Assembly (NCBI GenBank): GCA_964635065.1
Contig: CAZWMK010000008.1
Coordinates: 1 to 42,620, forward strand
DNA length: 42,620 nucleotides
Direction of reading: 5' to 3'
Source: CAZWMK01 sp964635065
Lineage (GTDB): Bacteria; Pseudomonadota; Alphaproteobacteria; Sphingomonadales; Sphingomonadaceae
The notes under the pieces are model-generated. The model saw only the letters and a program-made list of their open reading frames with translations, made no database searches and was not told the origin of the DNA. This document shows, piece by piece, positions 19,248-27,827 of the stretch. Each line of letters begins with the position of its first letter. Positions within the stretch are counted from its first letter, which is position 1. Made by a program: the position numbers and the translations under genes.

Positions 19248-19535
19248 ATGGAACGGTTGAGCGAGGAGGAGCGCACCCGGCTGCTGCCGGCGCTGGCGGG
19301 CTGGGCGGTCGACGGCGCCGGTGATGCGATCGTCAAAAGCTATCGCTTCGGGGATTTCAGTGCCGCATTCGGCTTCATGACCCGCGTTGCCTTGCTGGCG
19401 GAAAAGGCGGATCATCACCCCGAATGGACGAATGTCTATAATCGTGTGGACATTCGCCTGACCACCCATGATGCCTCTGGCCTTACGATGCGGGACATCG
19501 CACTTGCCCGCGCGATTGACGGGCTGGTCTTGTAG
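19248..19535 (+). CDS. phhB: Pterin-4a-carbinolamine dehydratase
   Basis: A 95-aa enzyme that dehydrates 4a-hydroxytetrahydropterin, recycling the cofactor of aromatic amino-acid hydroxylases (or acting in pterin metabolism generally). The family core is clear: H56, H57 and H74 in ADHHPEWTNVYNRVDIRL and TTHDASGLT, the three catalytic His. Length is normal. GGAGAAGG precedes the ATG. No phenylalanine hydroxylase gene is in the window. Confidence 0.92.
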   Translation: MERLSEEERTRLLPALAGWAVDGAGDAIVKSYRFGDFSAAFGFMTRVALLAEKADHHPEWTNVYNRVDIRLTTHDASGLTMRDIALARAIDGLVL

Positions 19536-19567
19536 ATAGTGTGCGGCAGAGCTTCACACAGCGAGCC

Positions 19568-21097
19568 TCAGACGTATGAGGTGGATTTCCATCCTGCGAT
19601 TTTGGCACGTAGCGCGGCACAGTCAAAGCTGTGATCGATGCCTTGACGCCTGATATCCCATGGATCCACTGTCCGTGTGTTGACCCCGCCATAGGCTGAA
19701 CAATTGGCGACATATCCGGCCTGTTTGATCTGTGCGAGGCGTTCAGGCGTGATATCGCCCCGCTTTCCGAAGGGATAGGCGATCATTACTTCGGTCAGAT
19801 TCAGTTCGTTGCGCAGGGTCTGCTGCGACGCGGCCAATTCAAGTGCCACGGTCTGCGCGTCGGTTTTTGCGAGATTGATATGATTGACGGTGTGCGAACC
19901 GAAATGCAGCCCTTCTGCATGCATTTCGCGAATATTGTCCCAGTTCATATTGGGCAGTCCCCGGCCCAGCTTGCGGAGATCATGTTCAAAGGGCGTATTA
20001 TGCGTGATGTGGCCGGTTGAGACGAAGAATGTCGCGGGAATGCGGTTTTTCAGCAGAATGGGGGCGGCATTCTCGTAATTGTCGAGATAGCCATCATCGA
20101 AAGTCACCGCCACGACCGGTCCGGTTGCGGGCAGGTTGCCGCGGATGATGTCGTCGAGCGAGACGATCTGCACATGGTCGGCCAGCCATCGCATTTGACG
20201 GTCAAACTGCGCGACGCCGATGGTCACGGCATCGCGGAATGCATCCGAAACCCGATGGTACAGAAAGACCACGACCCGATTCTGATCGGTCGGTTTCAGG
20301 GCCGCGTAACAGTTGAAAACCGCATTCTTGACATGTCGCTTGAGTGAGCCTGGCTGCGTGCGCTGGTTCAGTGCCGCTTCCTGCGCCAGCGTAGGGCGGC
20401 TGTAGGTCGTGCCGCCGGTCGGCTGTGGCTTGAACAGGGCCGAACCGGCGCGGATCTGGCTGACTGCTTCGGCCATCATGGCGATGCCCAGTGCATCGAG
20501 TCGAACGCGCAGGCCGTCCACGGTTGAAAATGGCAAGATCGGGATGCTGCGTTCCAGCAGGATGTCGCCTGTATCGAGGCCGCTGTCGACACGATGTACT
20601 GTGACTCCGACGGATTTCTCCTTGTTCCACAACTCCCAGAAACCGGGGGGCATGCCACGGTAATCCGGCAGTTTGCCCTTGTGGATGTTGATCGTGCCAA
20701 GGCGCGGCACGGTGAAGATGCAGGGCTTGAGCACAGGTGCGGCAAGCGACAGGCCAAGGTCGGGTGCAAAGGCGGCAACGTGTTCGACGCTGTCGGCATG
20801 ATTCAGCGATGCGACGGGGATGATCGTGACGCGCGGGTTTTGTGCCAGAAGCGAGGGTGCGGATTTGCGGCTGCCACGAAGTCGCCGGGCGATGTCGTTT
20901 GCCTGATAGGGAATCCACCGCCAGCCATGACGACGCAAGTTACGAAACTGATTGCGGATCAGGCGGCGCGCTGGCTTGTGGGGTTGGTGCAGCATCACAA
21001 GCAGTTCGCAATCGTGATGCTCTCTCAGGACGCGGGCAATGGTGCGCTCTACATGGTCGCTGAGCGAGGCCGTGAACACGACGAGCCTGAAAGACAT
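19568..21097 (-). CDS. Formyltransferase - polysaccharide deacetylase (NodB) fusion
   Basis: A 509-aa chain with two enzymes. Residues about 85-225 are an N10-formyltetrahydrofolate-type formyltransferase: GTINIHKGKLPDYRG gives N137 and H139, and SGLDTGDILL gives D175, the full Asn-His-Asp catalytic set. Residues about 275-500 are a NodB-type deacetylase: VAVTFDDGYLDNYENAAPIL with D334/D335, the metal His in SHTVNHINL (H402, H406), and AYPFGKRGDIT. It lacks a signal peptide, so it is probably cytoplasmic. By analogy with ArnA plus ArnD it may formylate and deformylate an amino sugar; that is inference. GGAG precedes the ATG. No sugar-nucleotide or glycosyltransferase gene is adjacent. Confidence 0.88.
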   Translation of the reverse strand: MSFRLVVFTASLSDHVERTIARVLREHHDCELLVMLHQPHKPARRLIRNQFRNLRRHGWRWIPYQANDIARRLRGSRKSAPSLLAQNPRVTIIPVASLNHADSVEHVAAFAPDLGLSLAAPVLKPCIFTVPRLGTINIHKGKLPDYRGMPPGFWELWNKEKSVGVTVHRVDSGLDTGDILLERSIPILPFSTVDGLRVRLDALGIAMMAEAVSQIRAGSALFKPQPTGGTTYSRPTLAQEAALNQRTQPGSLKRHVKNAVFNCYAALKPTDQNRVVVFLYHRVSDAFRDAVTIGVAQFDRQMRWLADHVQIVSLDDIIRGNLPATGPVVAVTFDDGYLDNYENAAPILLKNRIPATFFVSTGHITHNTPFEHDLRKLGRGLPNMNWDNIREMHAEGLHFGSHTVNHINLAKTDAQTVALELAASQQTLRNELNLTEVMIAYPFGKRGDITPERLAQIKQAGYVANCSAYGGVNTRTVDPWDIRRQGIDHSFDCAALRAKIAGWKSTSYV

Positions 21098-21146
21098 GGC
21101 GGACTCCTGCAGTGCGCGTTCCGAAGGCTGCTATGCGCGCGTGCAC

Positions 21147-21175
21147 ATTATTAATCAGCTTGGATATAAGGTAAA
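21147..21175 (-). promoter_or_regulatory. Predicted promoter of the formyltransferase-deacetylase gene
   Basis: On the minus strand TTTACC (plus coordinates 21170-21175) is followed after 17 bases by AATAAT (21147-21152). It is an AT-rich patch in the 85-base gap after the acyl-CoA ligase gene, suggesting independent transcription. Confidence 0.4.
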
Positions 21176-21182
21176 AAACCGT

Positions 21183-22994
21183 TCAACCACTATAAAGTGC
21201 ATCCAGTCTGCTGCCATAGACCTGCCGCAACACATGGCGACGGATTTTCATCGAGGGGGTGAGCTGTTCGTTCTCGACGGTGAACGGCGCGCCGGCGAGC
21301 GTGATGCGACGGATTTTTTCTACCACGGAAAGCCGGGCGTTGACCCGATCGACAGCGGCCATGACAGCGCGCTGGAAGGCAGCGTTGTTGCACAGCTGCG
21401 CGGCATCGGTATCGGCGGGCAGGCCTTGCGCTGCGGCCCAGGCGGCGGCCCATTCGGCATCGGGCACCACCAGGGCGACAAGATGTGGTCTGCGGTCGCC
21501 GTGGACCATCGCCTGCATGATTTCGGGTTGCAGCGTCAGCATCGCCTCGATCCGCTGCGGCGCGACATTGTCGCCCTTGTCGTTGACGATGATGTCCTTC
21601 TTGCGGTCGGTGATGACGATATGCCCATCTGCGTCGATGTGGCCGATGTCGCCGGTCAAAAGCCAGCCGTCGGCGGTCAGCACGCGGGCGCTGTCGTCAG
21701 GGTTTTGCCAGTAGCCGGTCATCACGAGATCGCCGCGGACACAGATTTCGCCGTCTTCGGCGATCCTGACCTCCACGCCTTTCATGGGCCTGCCGACGCT
21801 GTGCATCTTGATGCCTGCGGATGGCCGGTTGCAGCTGATCACCGGGCCTGCTTCGGTCTGGCCATAGCCTTGCAGCAGGGTCAGGCCAAGGGCGTCGAAA
21901 AACTGGCCGACTTCGGGGTTGAGCGGCGCGCCCCCTGCGACCATTGCCTTCAGTCTGCCACCAAAACGGGCCTGTATGCGGGCGCGCACTGTGCGGTCGA
22001 GCAGGGCATCGAGCGGTCGCGCCCACAGCGGCAGGCGGCCACTGGCACGGGCGCTGCGCTGTTCGCCCGTCCCCAGTGCCAGGGCGAACAGCCGGGCTGA
22101 CAGTCCGCCTTGCTTTTCCACCTGTTTCAGGATGCGCTGGCGCAGCACCTCGAACAGACGCGGCACCACCACCATGATCGTTGGCCGGACTTCAGCGATG
22201 TTGGCCGCCAGTTTTTCCAGACTTTCAGCGTAATAAATCTGACCGCCAAGCGCGATGGGCAGATACTGGCCCGCCGTATGTTCATAGGCATGACTGAGGG
22301 GCAGGAAGGACAGGAAAACATCCGGGGTGGGGGGAAAGTCATGTGCGATGATATCGATGCAGCCCGCGACATTGCACAGGATCATCGCATGGTGCTGGCG
22401 CACGCCGCGTGGCGCGCCGCCGGTTCCCGATGTGTAGATCAGGCAGGCCAGATCATCGCGCGTCATGGCGGAAGCCGCCGCGCGCAGTGCCGCAACGTCG
22501 CCTTTGTGCGCCGCCGACAGGCTGGCCCAGTCGTGCAGTTCGACGCCCGAACTCTGGGCAGCACGCAGCGGTTCGATGCCGATGACATGGCGGCACAGGC
22601 CGGACTGATAAATGGCAGGCAGCAAAGTCTGCGCCAGTTTCGCCGTCGAGACGATGGCGGCGCGCGCACCGCTGTTTTCCAGAATGTGTAGATGGTCGCG
22701 CTCGGTATTGGTGATGTAGGTCGGCACCGTCACGGCGCCCGCTGCCATGATGGCAAGATCAGCAAGGCACCATTCGGGCCGGTTTTCCGAAACCAGCACC
22801 ACACGGTCGCCGCGTCCGATGCCGAGCGCCTGCAGGGCCCTCGAGACATTGGCGACTGTCTGCGCGGCTTCGGCCCAGGATATGGCCTGCCACGTCCCCG
22901 CCTGTTTTTGCCACAAAAACGGCGCATCACCGAGGCGAGCGGCCTGATCGAGGAACATGGTAACGAGGTTGGGCCAGTGTTCAACAGCTGCCAT
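21183..22994 (-). CDS. Long-chain acyl-CoA synthetase (AMP-forming)
   Basis: A 603-aa adenylate-forming ligase of the FadD15/long-chain type. It activates a carboxylic acid with ATP and joins it to CoA. Motifs: the P-loop LIYTSGTGGAPRGVRQHH (with Ala and Arg where Pro-Lys-Gly is usual), GYGQTEAGPVISCN, WLLTGDIGHIDADGHIVITD and RKKDIIVNDKGDNVAP. The C-terminal catalytic Lys region is present but diverged (TPSMKIRRH). ATG 22994 follows GAGGAT and starts the conserved EHWPNLVTMFLDQA. It lies 10 bases after gamma-glutamyltransferase, third in a run with pyrD. Confidence 0.9.
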   Translation of the reverse strand: MAAVEHWPNLVTMFLDQAARLGDAPFLWQKQAGTWQAISWAEAAQTVANVSRALQALGIGRGDRVVLVSENRPEWCLADLAIMAAGAVTVPTYITNTERDHLHILENSGARAAIVSTAKLAQTLLPAIYQSGLCRHVIGIEPLRAAQSSGVELHDWASLSAAHKGDVAALRAAASAMTRDDLACLIYTSGTGGAPRGVRQHHAMILCNVAGCIDIIAHDFPPTPDVFLSFLPLSHAYEHTAGQYLPIALGGQIYYAESLEKLAANIAEVRPTIMVVVPRLFEVLRQRILKQVEKQGGLSARLFALALGTGEQRSARASGRLPLWARPLDALLDRTVRARIQARFGGRLKAMVAGGAPLNPEVGQFFDALGLTLLQGYGQTEAGPVISCNRPSAGIKMHSVGRPMKGVEVRIAEDGEICVRGDLVMTGYWQNPDDSARVLTADGWLLTGDIGHIDADGHIVITDRKKDIIVNDKGDNVAPQRIEAMLTLQPEIMQAMVHGDRRPHLVALVVPDAEWAAAWAAAQGLPADTDAAQLCNNAAFQRAVMAAVDRVNARLSVVEKIRRITLAGAPFTVENEQLTPSMKIRRHVLRQVYGSRLDALYSG

Positions 22995-23004
22995 GACGAA
23001 ATCC

Positions 23005-24720
23005 TCAGTCGGTATGCGGGCCGCGCGCCGTGCCTTCGCTGCGCGGATCGGCGGCGCCCTGCCAGCCTTTGCCTGCCACCATGAGACCATTGGCCTTGAG
23101 CGGCATCGTGGCCGTCCCGACCTTGTGGCCGCGTGCGGTGAGCGCGGGCATGAGCGGGACGAGCGCACTGTCGGCCTCAATGATCAGCCGGTCCGGCATG
23201 CCGATCAGCAGCGGCAGCGCGATGGCCTTGTCGATGCCGAGTTTCCAGTCGATCACGCCGATCAGGGTCTTGGCCACCTGCGCGATGATCGTTGGCCCGC
23301 CCGCGGCACCGACCGCGATGACCGGCTTGCCCTTGTGGTCATAGACGATGGTCGGCGACATGGCGCTGCGCGGTCGTTTGCCCGCCTCCACCCGGTTGGC
23401 AACCGGCTGGCCGTTCTCGTCGGGCTGGAAGCTGAAGTCGGTCAGTTCGTTGTTGAGGAAATAACCGCCGACCATGCGTCCTGCGCCAAAAGGCCCTTCG
23501 ACAGTCGATGTGTAGGAAGCCACGTGCCCGTGCCTGTCCGCGACGGCGAAATGCGATGTGCCAGCCTGATCGGGCTGCGCGACATATGCCACCTGCGGCG
23601 CGCCCGGCGGTACGCCGGGTTCGACATGCGTCATCGCCCGGCTCTGGCTGATCAGGCTGGCGCGTTGTCGGATATAGGCGGGATCGGTCAGGCCGGCGAC
23701 CGGGACGCTGACAAAATCACCATCAGCGGCATAGCGTGCGCGATCAGCATAGGCGAGACGCATCGATTCGGCGATCAGGTGCCAGGAATCTGGATGATCG
23801 GCGCCCAGCGTGCCGAGATCAAAGCCTTCAAGCTGTTTGAGGATCTGGACGACGGCAATGCCACCTGCCGAAGGCGGCCCCATGCCACAGATGCGATAGC
23901 TGCGGTAATCGCCGCAGACCGGCGGACGTTCGCGCGCGGTGTAACGGGCCAGATCGTCTTCGGTGATCCGCGCCGGACCATGCGCGTCGCGGCTGGCGGC
24001 GCTGATCGCTCGGGCGTTGCCGCCACGGTAAAAATGACCGCTGCCATGACGGGCAAGCTGTTCAAGCGTGGCCGCAAGGGCTGGATTGCGTAGCAGCGTT
24101 CCTGCCGTCTTGGGGGCGCCATCGGCGGTGAAGAATATTTCTCGCACTGCTGGATCGCGCTTCAGCCGGTCGGCATGGCGGGCAAGGGCGTTGGCAAGAC
24201 GTGGCGTGATGATGAAGCCGTCGCGCGCCAGCCGGATGGCGGGCTGGAACAGGCTGGCCCAGGGCAGGCGCCCCCAGCGGGCATGGGCGGTGGCCATCAG
24301 ATGCAATGTGCCGGGCACGCCGATGCTTTTGCCGCTGGCAACGGCGGCAGCAAAGGGGATGCGCTGACCCTGATCGTCAAGGAACCAACCTGGCGATGCC
24401 TGCGCGGGTGCGGTTTCGCGGCCATCGATGGTCGAAAGCCCGCCTTTGGCGTCGTGATACAGCAGAAAGCCGCCGCCGCCGATGCCCGATGATTGCGGTT
24501 CGACGACAGTCAGGGCGAGGGCGACGGCAAGAGCGGCATCCGCCGCCGACCCACCCTGTGCCAGCATGGTGACGCCGGCATCGGTTGCGCGCGGGTCGGG
24601 GGTCGAAACCATGGCCTTGTCGGCCGCCGCTGCCAACCGCTCCGAAGCAAGGCGCGGGGTGGTGCAGCCCGCCAGCATCAGGGCCACGGTACAAAAGGCT
24701 GTGGCGATCCGGCGGTGCAT
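23005..24720 (-). CDS. ggt: Gamma-glutamyltransferase (periplasmic lipoprotein)
   Basis: A 571-aa N-terminal nucleophile hydrolase that removes or transfers the gamma-glutamyl group of glutathione and its conjugates. It has a lipoprotein signal (VALMLAGC), VSTPDPRATDAGVTMLAQGG, SSGIGGGGFLLYH, GREtAP, and the self-cleavage/catalytic Thr388 in AGTSHFAVAD. The glycine-rich GAAGGPTIIAQV segment is in the small subunit. The precursor is expected to split before T388. It starts 2 bases after the pyrD stop. It could help recycle glutathione conjugates, but nothing in the window confirms that. Confidence 0.92.
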   Translation of the reverse strand: MHRRIATAFCTVALMLAGCTTPRLASERLAAAADKAMVSTPDPRATDAGVTMLAQGGSAADAALAVALALTVVEPQSSGIGGGGFLLYHDAKGGLSTIDGRETAPAQASPGWFLDDQGQRIPFAAAVASGKSIGVPGTLHLMATAHARWGRLPWASLFQPAIRLARDGFIITPRLANALARHADRLKRDPAVREIFFTADGAPKTAGTLLRNPALAATLEQLARHGSGHFYRGGNARAISAASRDAHGPARITEDDLARYTARERPPVCGDYRSYRICGMGPPSAGGIAVVQILKQLEGFDLGTLGADHPDSWHLIAESMRLAYADRARYAADGDFVSVPVAGLTDPAYIRQRASLISQSRAMTHVEPGVPPGAPQVAYVAQPDQAGTSHFAVADRHGHVASYTSTVEGPFGAGRMVGGYFLNNELTDFSFQPDENGQPVANRVEAGKRPRSAMSPTIVYDHKGKPVIAVGAAGGPTIIAQVAKTLIGVIDWKLGIDKAIALPLLIGMPDRLIIEADSALVPLMPALTARGHKVGTATMPLKANGLMVAGKGWQGAADPRSEGTARGPHTD

Positions 24721-24722
24721 GA

Positions 24723-25781
24723 TCAGGCGTCCGCGACGTCCGCGCCAACCGCTTGCCCGACGCGCGTGAAACCATCGCGCCGCAGAAGGGTGGCAAGATC
24801 GCGTTTGATCTGCGCGACCAGTCCCGGCCCGCGATAGGCAAGAGCCGTGTAGAGCTGCACAAGGCTTGCGCCTGCCCGGATGCGGGCATAGGCGTCTGCG
24901 CCGCTGGCAATGCCGCCCACGCCGATCAGGGGCAGGCGTCCGCCCGTTGCCTGCCGGAAGGCGCGCAGCGCGGTCAGCGCAGGATCGCGCAGCGGCGCGC
25001 CCGACAGACCACCGGTTTCCGATGCATGCGCACTTTTCAGCGTCTGCGGACGGGCGATGGTGGTGTTCGATACGATCAGGCCGTCGATTCCTGCCGCCAG
25101 CGCGACTGCGGCGATGTCGACGATGTCCTCGGCTGTCAGGTCAGGCGCGACCTTGAGAAAGATCGGGGGCTTTGTCCCCTCGCGCGCGGCAATGGCGCGA
25201 TTCAGCAATTCGGCCAGTGCATCGCGAGATTGCAAGGCGCGCAGGCCCGGCGTGTTGGGCGAGCTGATATTGACCGTAATCCAGGCAGCGATGTCACGCG
25301 CTTCATGGATGCCGAATTCATAGTCCGCAATTCGATCTGCCGAATCCTTGTTGGCGCCGACATTGACACCGACCAGACCATGCAAGCGTTTCCAGGCGCG
25401 CCCGCGCAAGCGTCCCATGGCGGCATGGATGCCGCCATTGTTGAAACCGAGCCGGTTGATGACGGCCTCGTCTTCAGTCAGCCGGAACATGCGCGGCTTG
25501 GGGTTGCCGTCCTGCGGCTTTGGAGTCAGCGTGCCGACTTCGACAAAGCCGAAGCCAAGCTTCAGCATGTCATCGGGTACGCGGGCGTCCTTGTCGAAGC
25601 CCGCCGCAAGGCCGATCGGATTGGGAAAGCGCAATCCGGCGACTTCGGTGGTCAGGATCAGATCATTGCTGTTGTCGGTCGGCCCCAGGCCCATCTCCAG
25701 CGCGCGTAGCGTCATATTGTGGGCGCGTTCGGGATCGAGGCGAAAAAGCAGCGGTCGCAGGAGCGGATATAGGTCAGCCAT
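24723..25781 (-). CDS. pyrD: Dihydroorotate dehydrogenase (quinone), class 2
   Basis: It oxidises dihydroorotate to orotate in pyrimidine synthesis, giving electrons to membrane quinone. At 352 aa it has the class 2 N-terminal membrane-association helix (YPLLRPLLFRLDPERAHN). Further motifs are FPNPIGLAAGFDKDARV, NRLGFNNGG, the catalytic Ser region TVNISSPNTPGLR, KVAPDLT, and the FMN-binding IGVGGIASGADAY. ATG 25781 gives the normal N-terminus; the frame is open to 25862 but the extra residues do not fit. It is the first gene of a tight minus-strand run. Confidence 0.95.
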   Translation of the reverse strand: MADLYPLLRPLLFRLDPERAHNMTLRALEMGLGPTDNSNDLILTTEVAGLRFPNPIGLAAGFDKDARVPDDMLKLGFGFVEVGTLTPKPQDGNPKPRMFRLTEDEAVINRLGFNNGGIHAAMGRLRGRAWKRLHGLVGVNVGANKDSADRIADYEFGIHEARDIAAWITVNISSPNTPGLRALQSRDALAELLNRAIAAREGTKPPIFLKVAPDLTAEDIVDIAAVALAAGIDGLIVSNTTIARPQTLKSAHASETGGLSGAPLRDPALTALRAFRQATGGRLPLIGVGGIASGADAYARIRAGASLVQLYTALAYRGPGLVAQIKRDLATLLRRDGFTRVGQAVGADVADA

Positions 25782-25848
25782 GCGCGCGTTATGGCAGGCT
25801 GGACGGCACCGGTCAAAGCGCCTGATTGCCCCGGATACATGCAGCCTT

Positions 25849-25878
25849 ATGACATCAATCATGTCGCTTTTTTACAAT
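25849..25878 (+). promoter_or_regulatory. Predicted plus-strand promoter upstream of an orphan terminator
   Basis: ATGACA (25849-25854) and TACAAT (25873-25878) are each one mismatch from consensus and 18 bases apart. Transcription would start near 25885. GACAT-CAATC-ATGTC (25851-25865), an inverted repeat, overlaps it and may be an operator. Confidence 0.4.
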
Positions 25879-25884
25879 ACGACG

Positions 25885-26012
25885 CAGTTTATCTGACCTA
25901 GGGGGGGCGCGCGACCGGAGGGGATCGTCGCATTACATCGCTTATGCCCGGCATATTGCAATGCTAGTGATGATTTGGGGCCCGGCCAGATTGTTCTGGC
26001 CGGGCCCTTTTC
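25885..26012 (+). ncRNA. Candidate small RNA or transcribed leader with attenuator
   Basis: Between a predicted promoter and a perfect terminator lie about 128 bases without a convincing coding frame, on the strand opposite pyrD and about 160 bases before the acyl-CoA ligase start. Either a small RNA is made here, or this is the 5' leader of the ligase gene with a terminator that can be relieved. I recognise no known RNA family. Confidence 0.35.
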
Positions 26013-26107
26013 ATGCTGTCGGCGTGCGGGAGGATCAGGCGCGCGTACCCTCTTTTCCTCTAGTTGATTCCGCGACAAAGCCATCCGATAGAGGCATTAT
26101 TGCAATG
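25950..26107. repeat. Two copies of a palindromic element ahead of the acyl-CoA ligase
   Basis: GGCATATTGCAATG (25950-25963) and GGCATTATTGCAATG (26093-26107) differ by one inserted T and share the palindrome ATTGCAAT. They flank the intrinsic terminator. They are candidate binding sites for a regulator such as the TetR protein encoded at 27828. Confidence 0.5.
25978..26011 (+). terminator. Strong intrinsic terminator with no gene before it
   Basis: GGGCCCGGCCAG (25978-25989) pairs perfectly with CTGGCCGGGCCC (25996-26007), with one more A-T pair inside, followed by TTTT. There is no T-run in the other orientation. No plus-strand protein gene precedes it for more than 6 kb. Confidence 0.85.
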
Positions 26108-26170
26108 GGTGACAGCCGCGTTCTGTGCTGTCCGCGTCTGGGTAAGAACAAGAGGAAGGTGCAACAAGGC

Positions 26171-27808
26171 ATGTATCAGCCCATCAACTGGCCGACGTGG
26201 CGGGATGCGGAACTGGCCCGGCAATATCGCACAACGGGTGCATGGGGTGGCCGGACGATCGCCGACGATGCACGCGACTGGGCTGAACGCGAACCTGACG
26301 CCCAGGTTTTTCTGGGTGAAGCGCGTCCCGCGACCTACAAGGCGCTTTATGAAGAAGCGCAGGCGCTGGCCGTCAGCCTGTGGGATCTGGGCGTGCGCCC
26401 GGGCGATGTCGTCAGCTTCCAGATCCCGAACTGGGTCGAAGCCGCAGTCATCAATATCAGCTGCGCGCTTCTTGGGGCCGTCATCAATCCGGTCGTGCCG
26501 ATCTATCGCGATGCCGAAGTCGGGCTGATGCTGGAAGACTGCCACAGCCGCGTGTTGTTCCTGCCCGATGTCTTCCGCCGTTACGACTATGCCGCGATGA
26601 TCGCGCGGCTCAAGCCGTCGCTGCCGAATCTCGAACATGTCGTCCTTGTCCGTGCCACGGCGGATGGCATGCTGGATTATGAAGCGCTGGTCGCCGCCGG
26701 GCGTGGCCGCAGCATCGACTGGCCGAAGGTCGATCCCGAAGCCGTCAAGATGATCATGTATACCTCGGGCACCACCGGCCGCCCGAAAGGCGTGCTGCAC
26801 AGTCACGACACGCTGGCCCGCGCCTGCGGCACGGCGCTTGACAAGTGGCGGCTGGCGCCCGGCTCTGTCTTCCTCATGCCGTCCCCCGTCACCCATGTCA
26901 GTGGCTACAGCAATGGCCTGGAAATGCCGTTCCTCGGCGGCACGCGCACTGTCTTGATGGAAAGCTGGAATGCGGCTGAATCGGTCGGCCTGATTGACCG
27001 CCACGGTGTCAACGCCACGGTCGGTGCCACGCCGTTCCTGCAGGAACTGACGGCGGCTGCGAAGGCCGCAGGCTCGAAACTGCCGTCGCTGCGCATCTTC
27101 GCCTGCGGCGGTGCCGCCGTGCCGCCCGATGTCATCCGCGACGCCAACAGCACTTTTGCCAATCCCTGCGCATTTCGCGTCTATGGCAGTTCGGAAGCGC
27201 CGCTCATTGCGATCGGCGTCGGTACGCCTGATGCACTCGAACAGGCCGCGACAACCGATGGCCGCGTTTTCGATTATGATGTGCAGGTGCTCGACGACAA
27301 CGGCGTGCAGGTTGCGCCGGGTGTCGATGGCGAAATCGTCGCGCGCGGTCCGTCGCTCTACATGGGCTATGCCGACAAAAAGCAGACTGACGACAGTTTC
27401 ACGCCCGATGGTTATTTCCGCACCGGCGACATCGGCTATGTCACCGAAGATCACTGGCTGGTCATTACGGGTCGCAAGAAGGACCTCATCATCCGCGGTG
27501 GCGAAAACATCAGCGCCAAGGAAATCGAGGACGTGCTGCATCAGCATCCGGCCGTCGAGGAGGCATCTGTCGTCGCCATGCCGCATGAACGGCTGGGTGA
27601 AGGCATCTGTGCCTATGTCATCCTGCGTCAGGGCGCCCAGACCGATTTTGCCGGTCTGATCGCGTTCATGGGCGGTTCGGGACTGGCGAAGCAGAAATAT
27701 CCTGAACATGTCGAGTTCGTGACCGAATTTCCGCGCACGGCTTCGGGCAAGATCAAGAAGGATATTCTGCGCAAGGTGATCGCCGAAAAACTGACCGGCC
27801 GGGGCTGA
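26171..27808 (+). CDS. Acyl-CoA synthetase (AMP-forming), cyclic-acid ligase-like
   Basis: A 545-aa adenylate-forming CoA ligase. Motifs are complete: MYTSGTTGRPKGVLHSH, FRVYGSSEAPLIAIGVG, YFRTGDIGYVTEDHWLVITG, RKKDLIIRGGENISAKEIE, and the catalytic Lys in FPRTASGKIKKDILRK. The sequence type (NWPTWRDAELARQYRTTGAWGG at the start) resembles cyclohexanecarboxylate-CoA and steroid-acid ligases rather than plain fatty-acid enzymes; this is a judgement from motifs. ATG 26171 lies after GAGGAAGG and CAAGG. It probably makes the CoA ester of a pathway acid. A TetR gene follows 19 bases on. Confidence 0.92.
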   Translation: MYQPINWPTWRDAELARQYRTTGAWGGRTIADDARDWAEREPDAQVFLGEARPATYKALYEEAQALAVSLWDLGVRPGDVVSFQIPNWVEAAVINISCALLGAVINPVVPIYRDAEVGLMLEDCHSRVLFLPDVFRRYDYAAMIARLKPSLPNLEHVVLVRATADGMLDYEALVAAGRGRSIDWPKVDPEAVKMIMYTSGTTGRPKGVLHSHDTLARACGTALDKWRLAPGSVFLMPSPVTHVSGYSNGLEMPFLGGTRTVLMESWNAAESVGLIDRHGVNATVGATPFLQELTAAAKAAGSKLPSLRIFACGGAAVPPDVIRDANSTFANPCAFRVYGSSEAPLIAIGVGTPDALEQAATTDGRVFDYDVQVLDDNGVQVAPGVDGEIVARGPSLYMGYADKKQTDDSFTPDGYFRTGDIGYVTEDHWLVITGRKKDLIIRGGENISAKEIEDVLHQHPAVEEASVVAMPHERLGEGICAYVILRQGAQTDFAGLIAFMGGSGLAKQKYPEHVEFVTEFPRTASGKIKKDILRKVIAEKLTGRG

Positions 27809-27827
27809 CCGGTCAGGCGGGTGCGCG

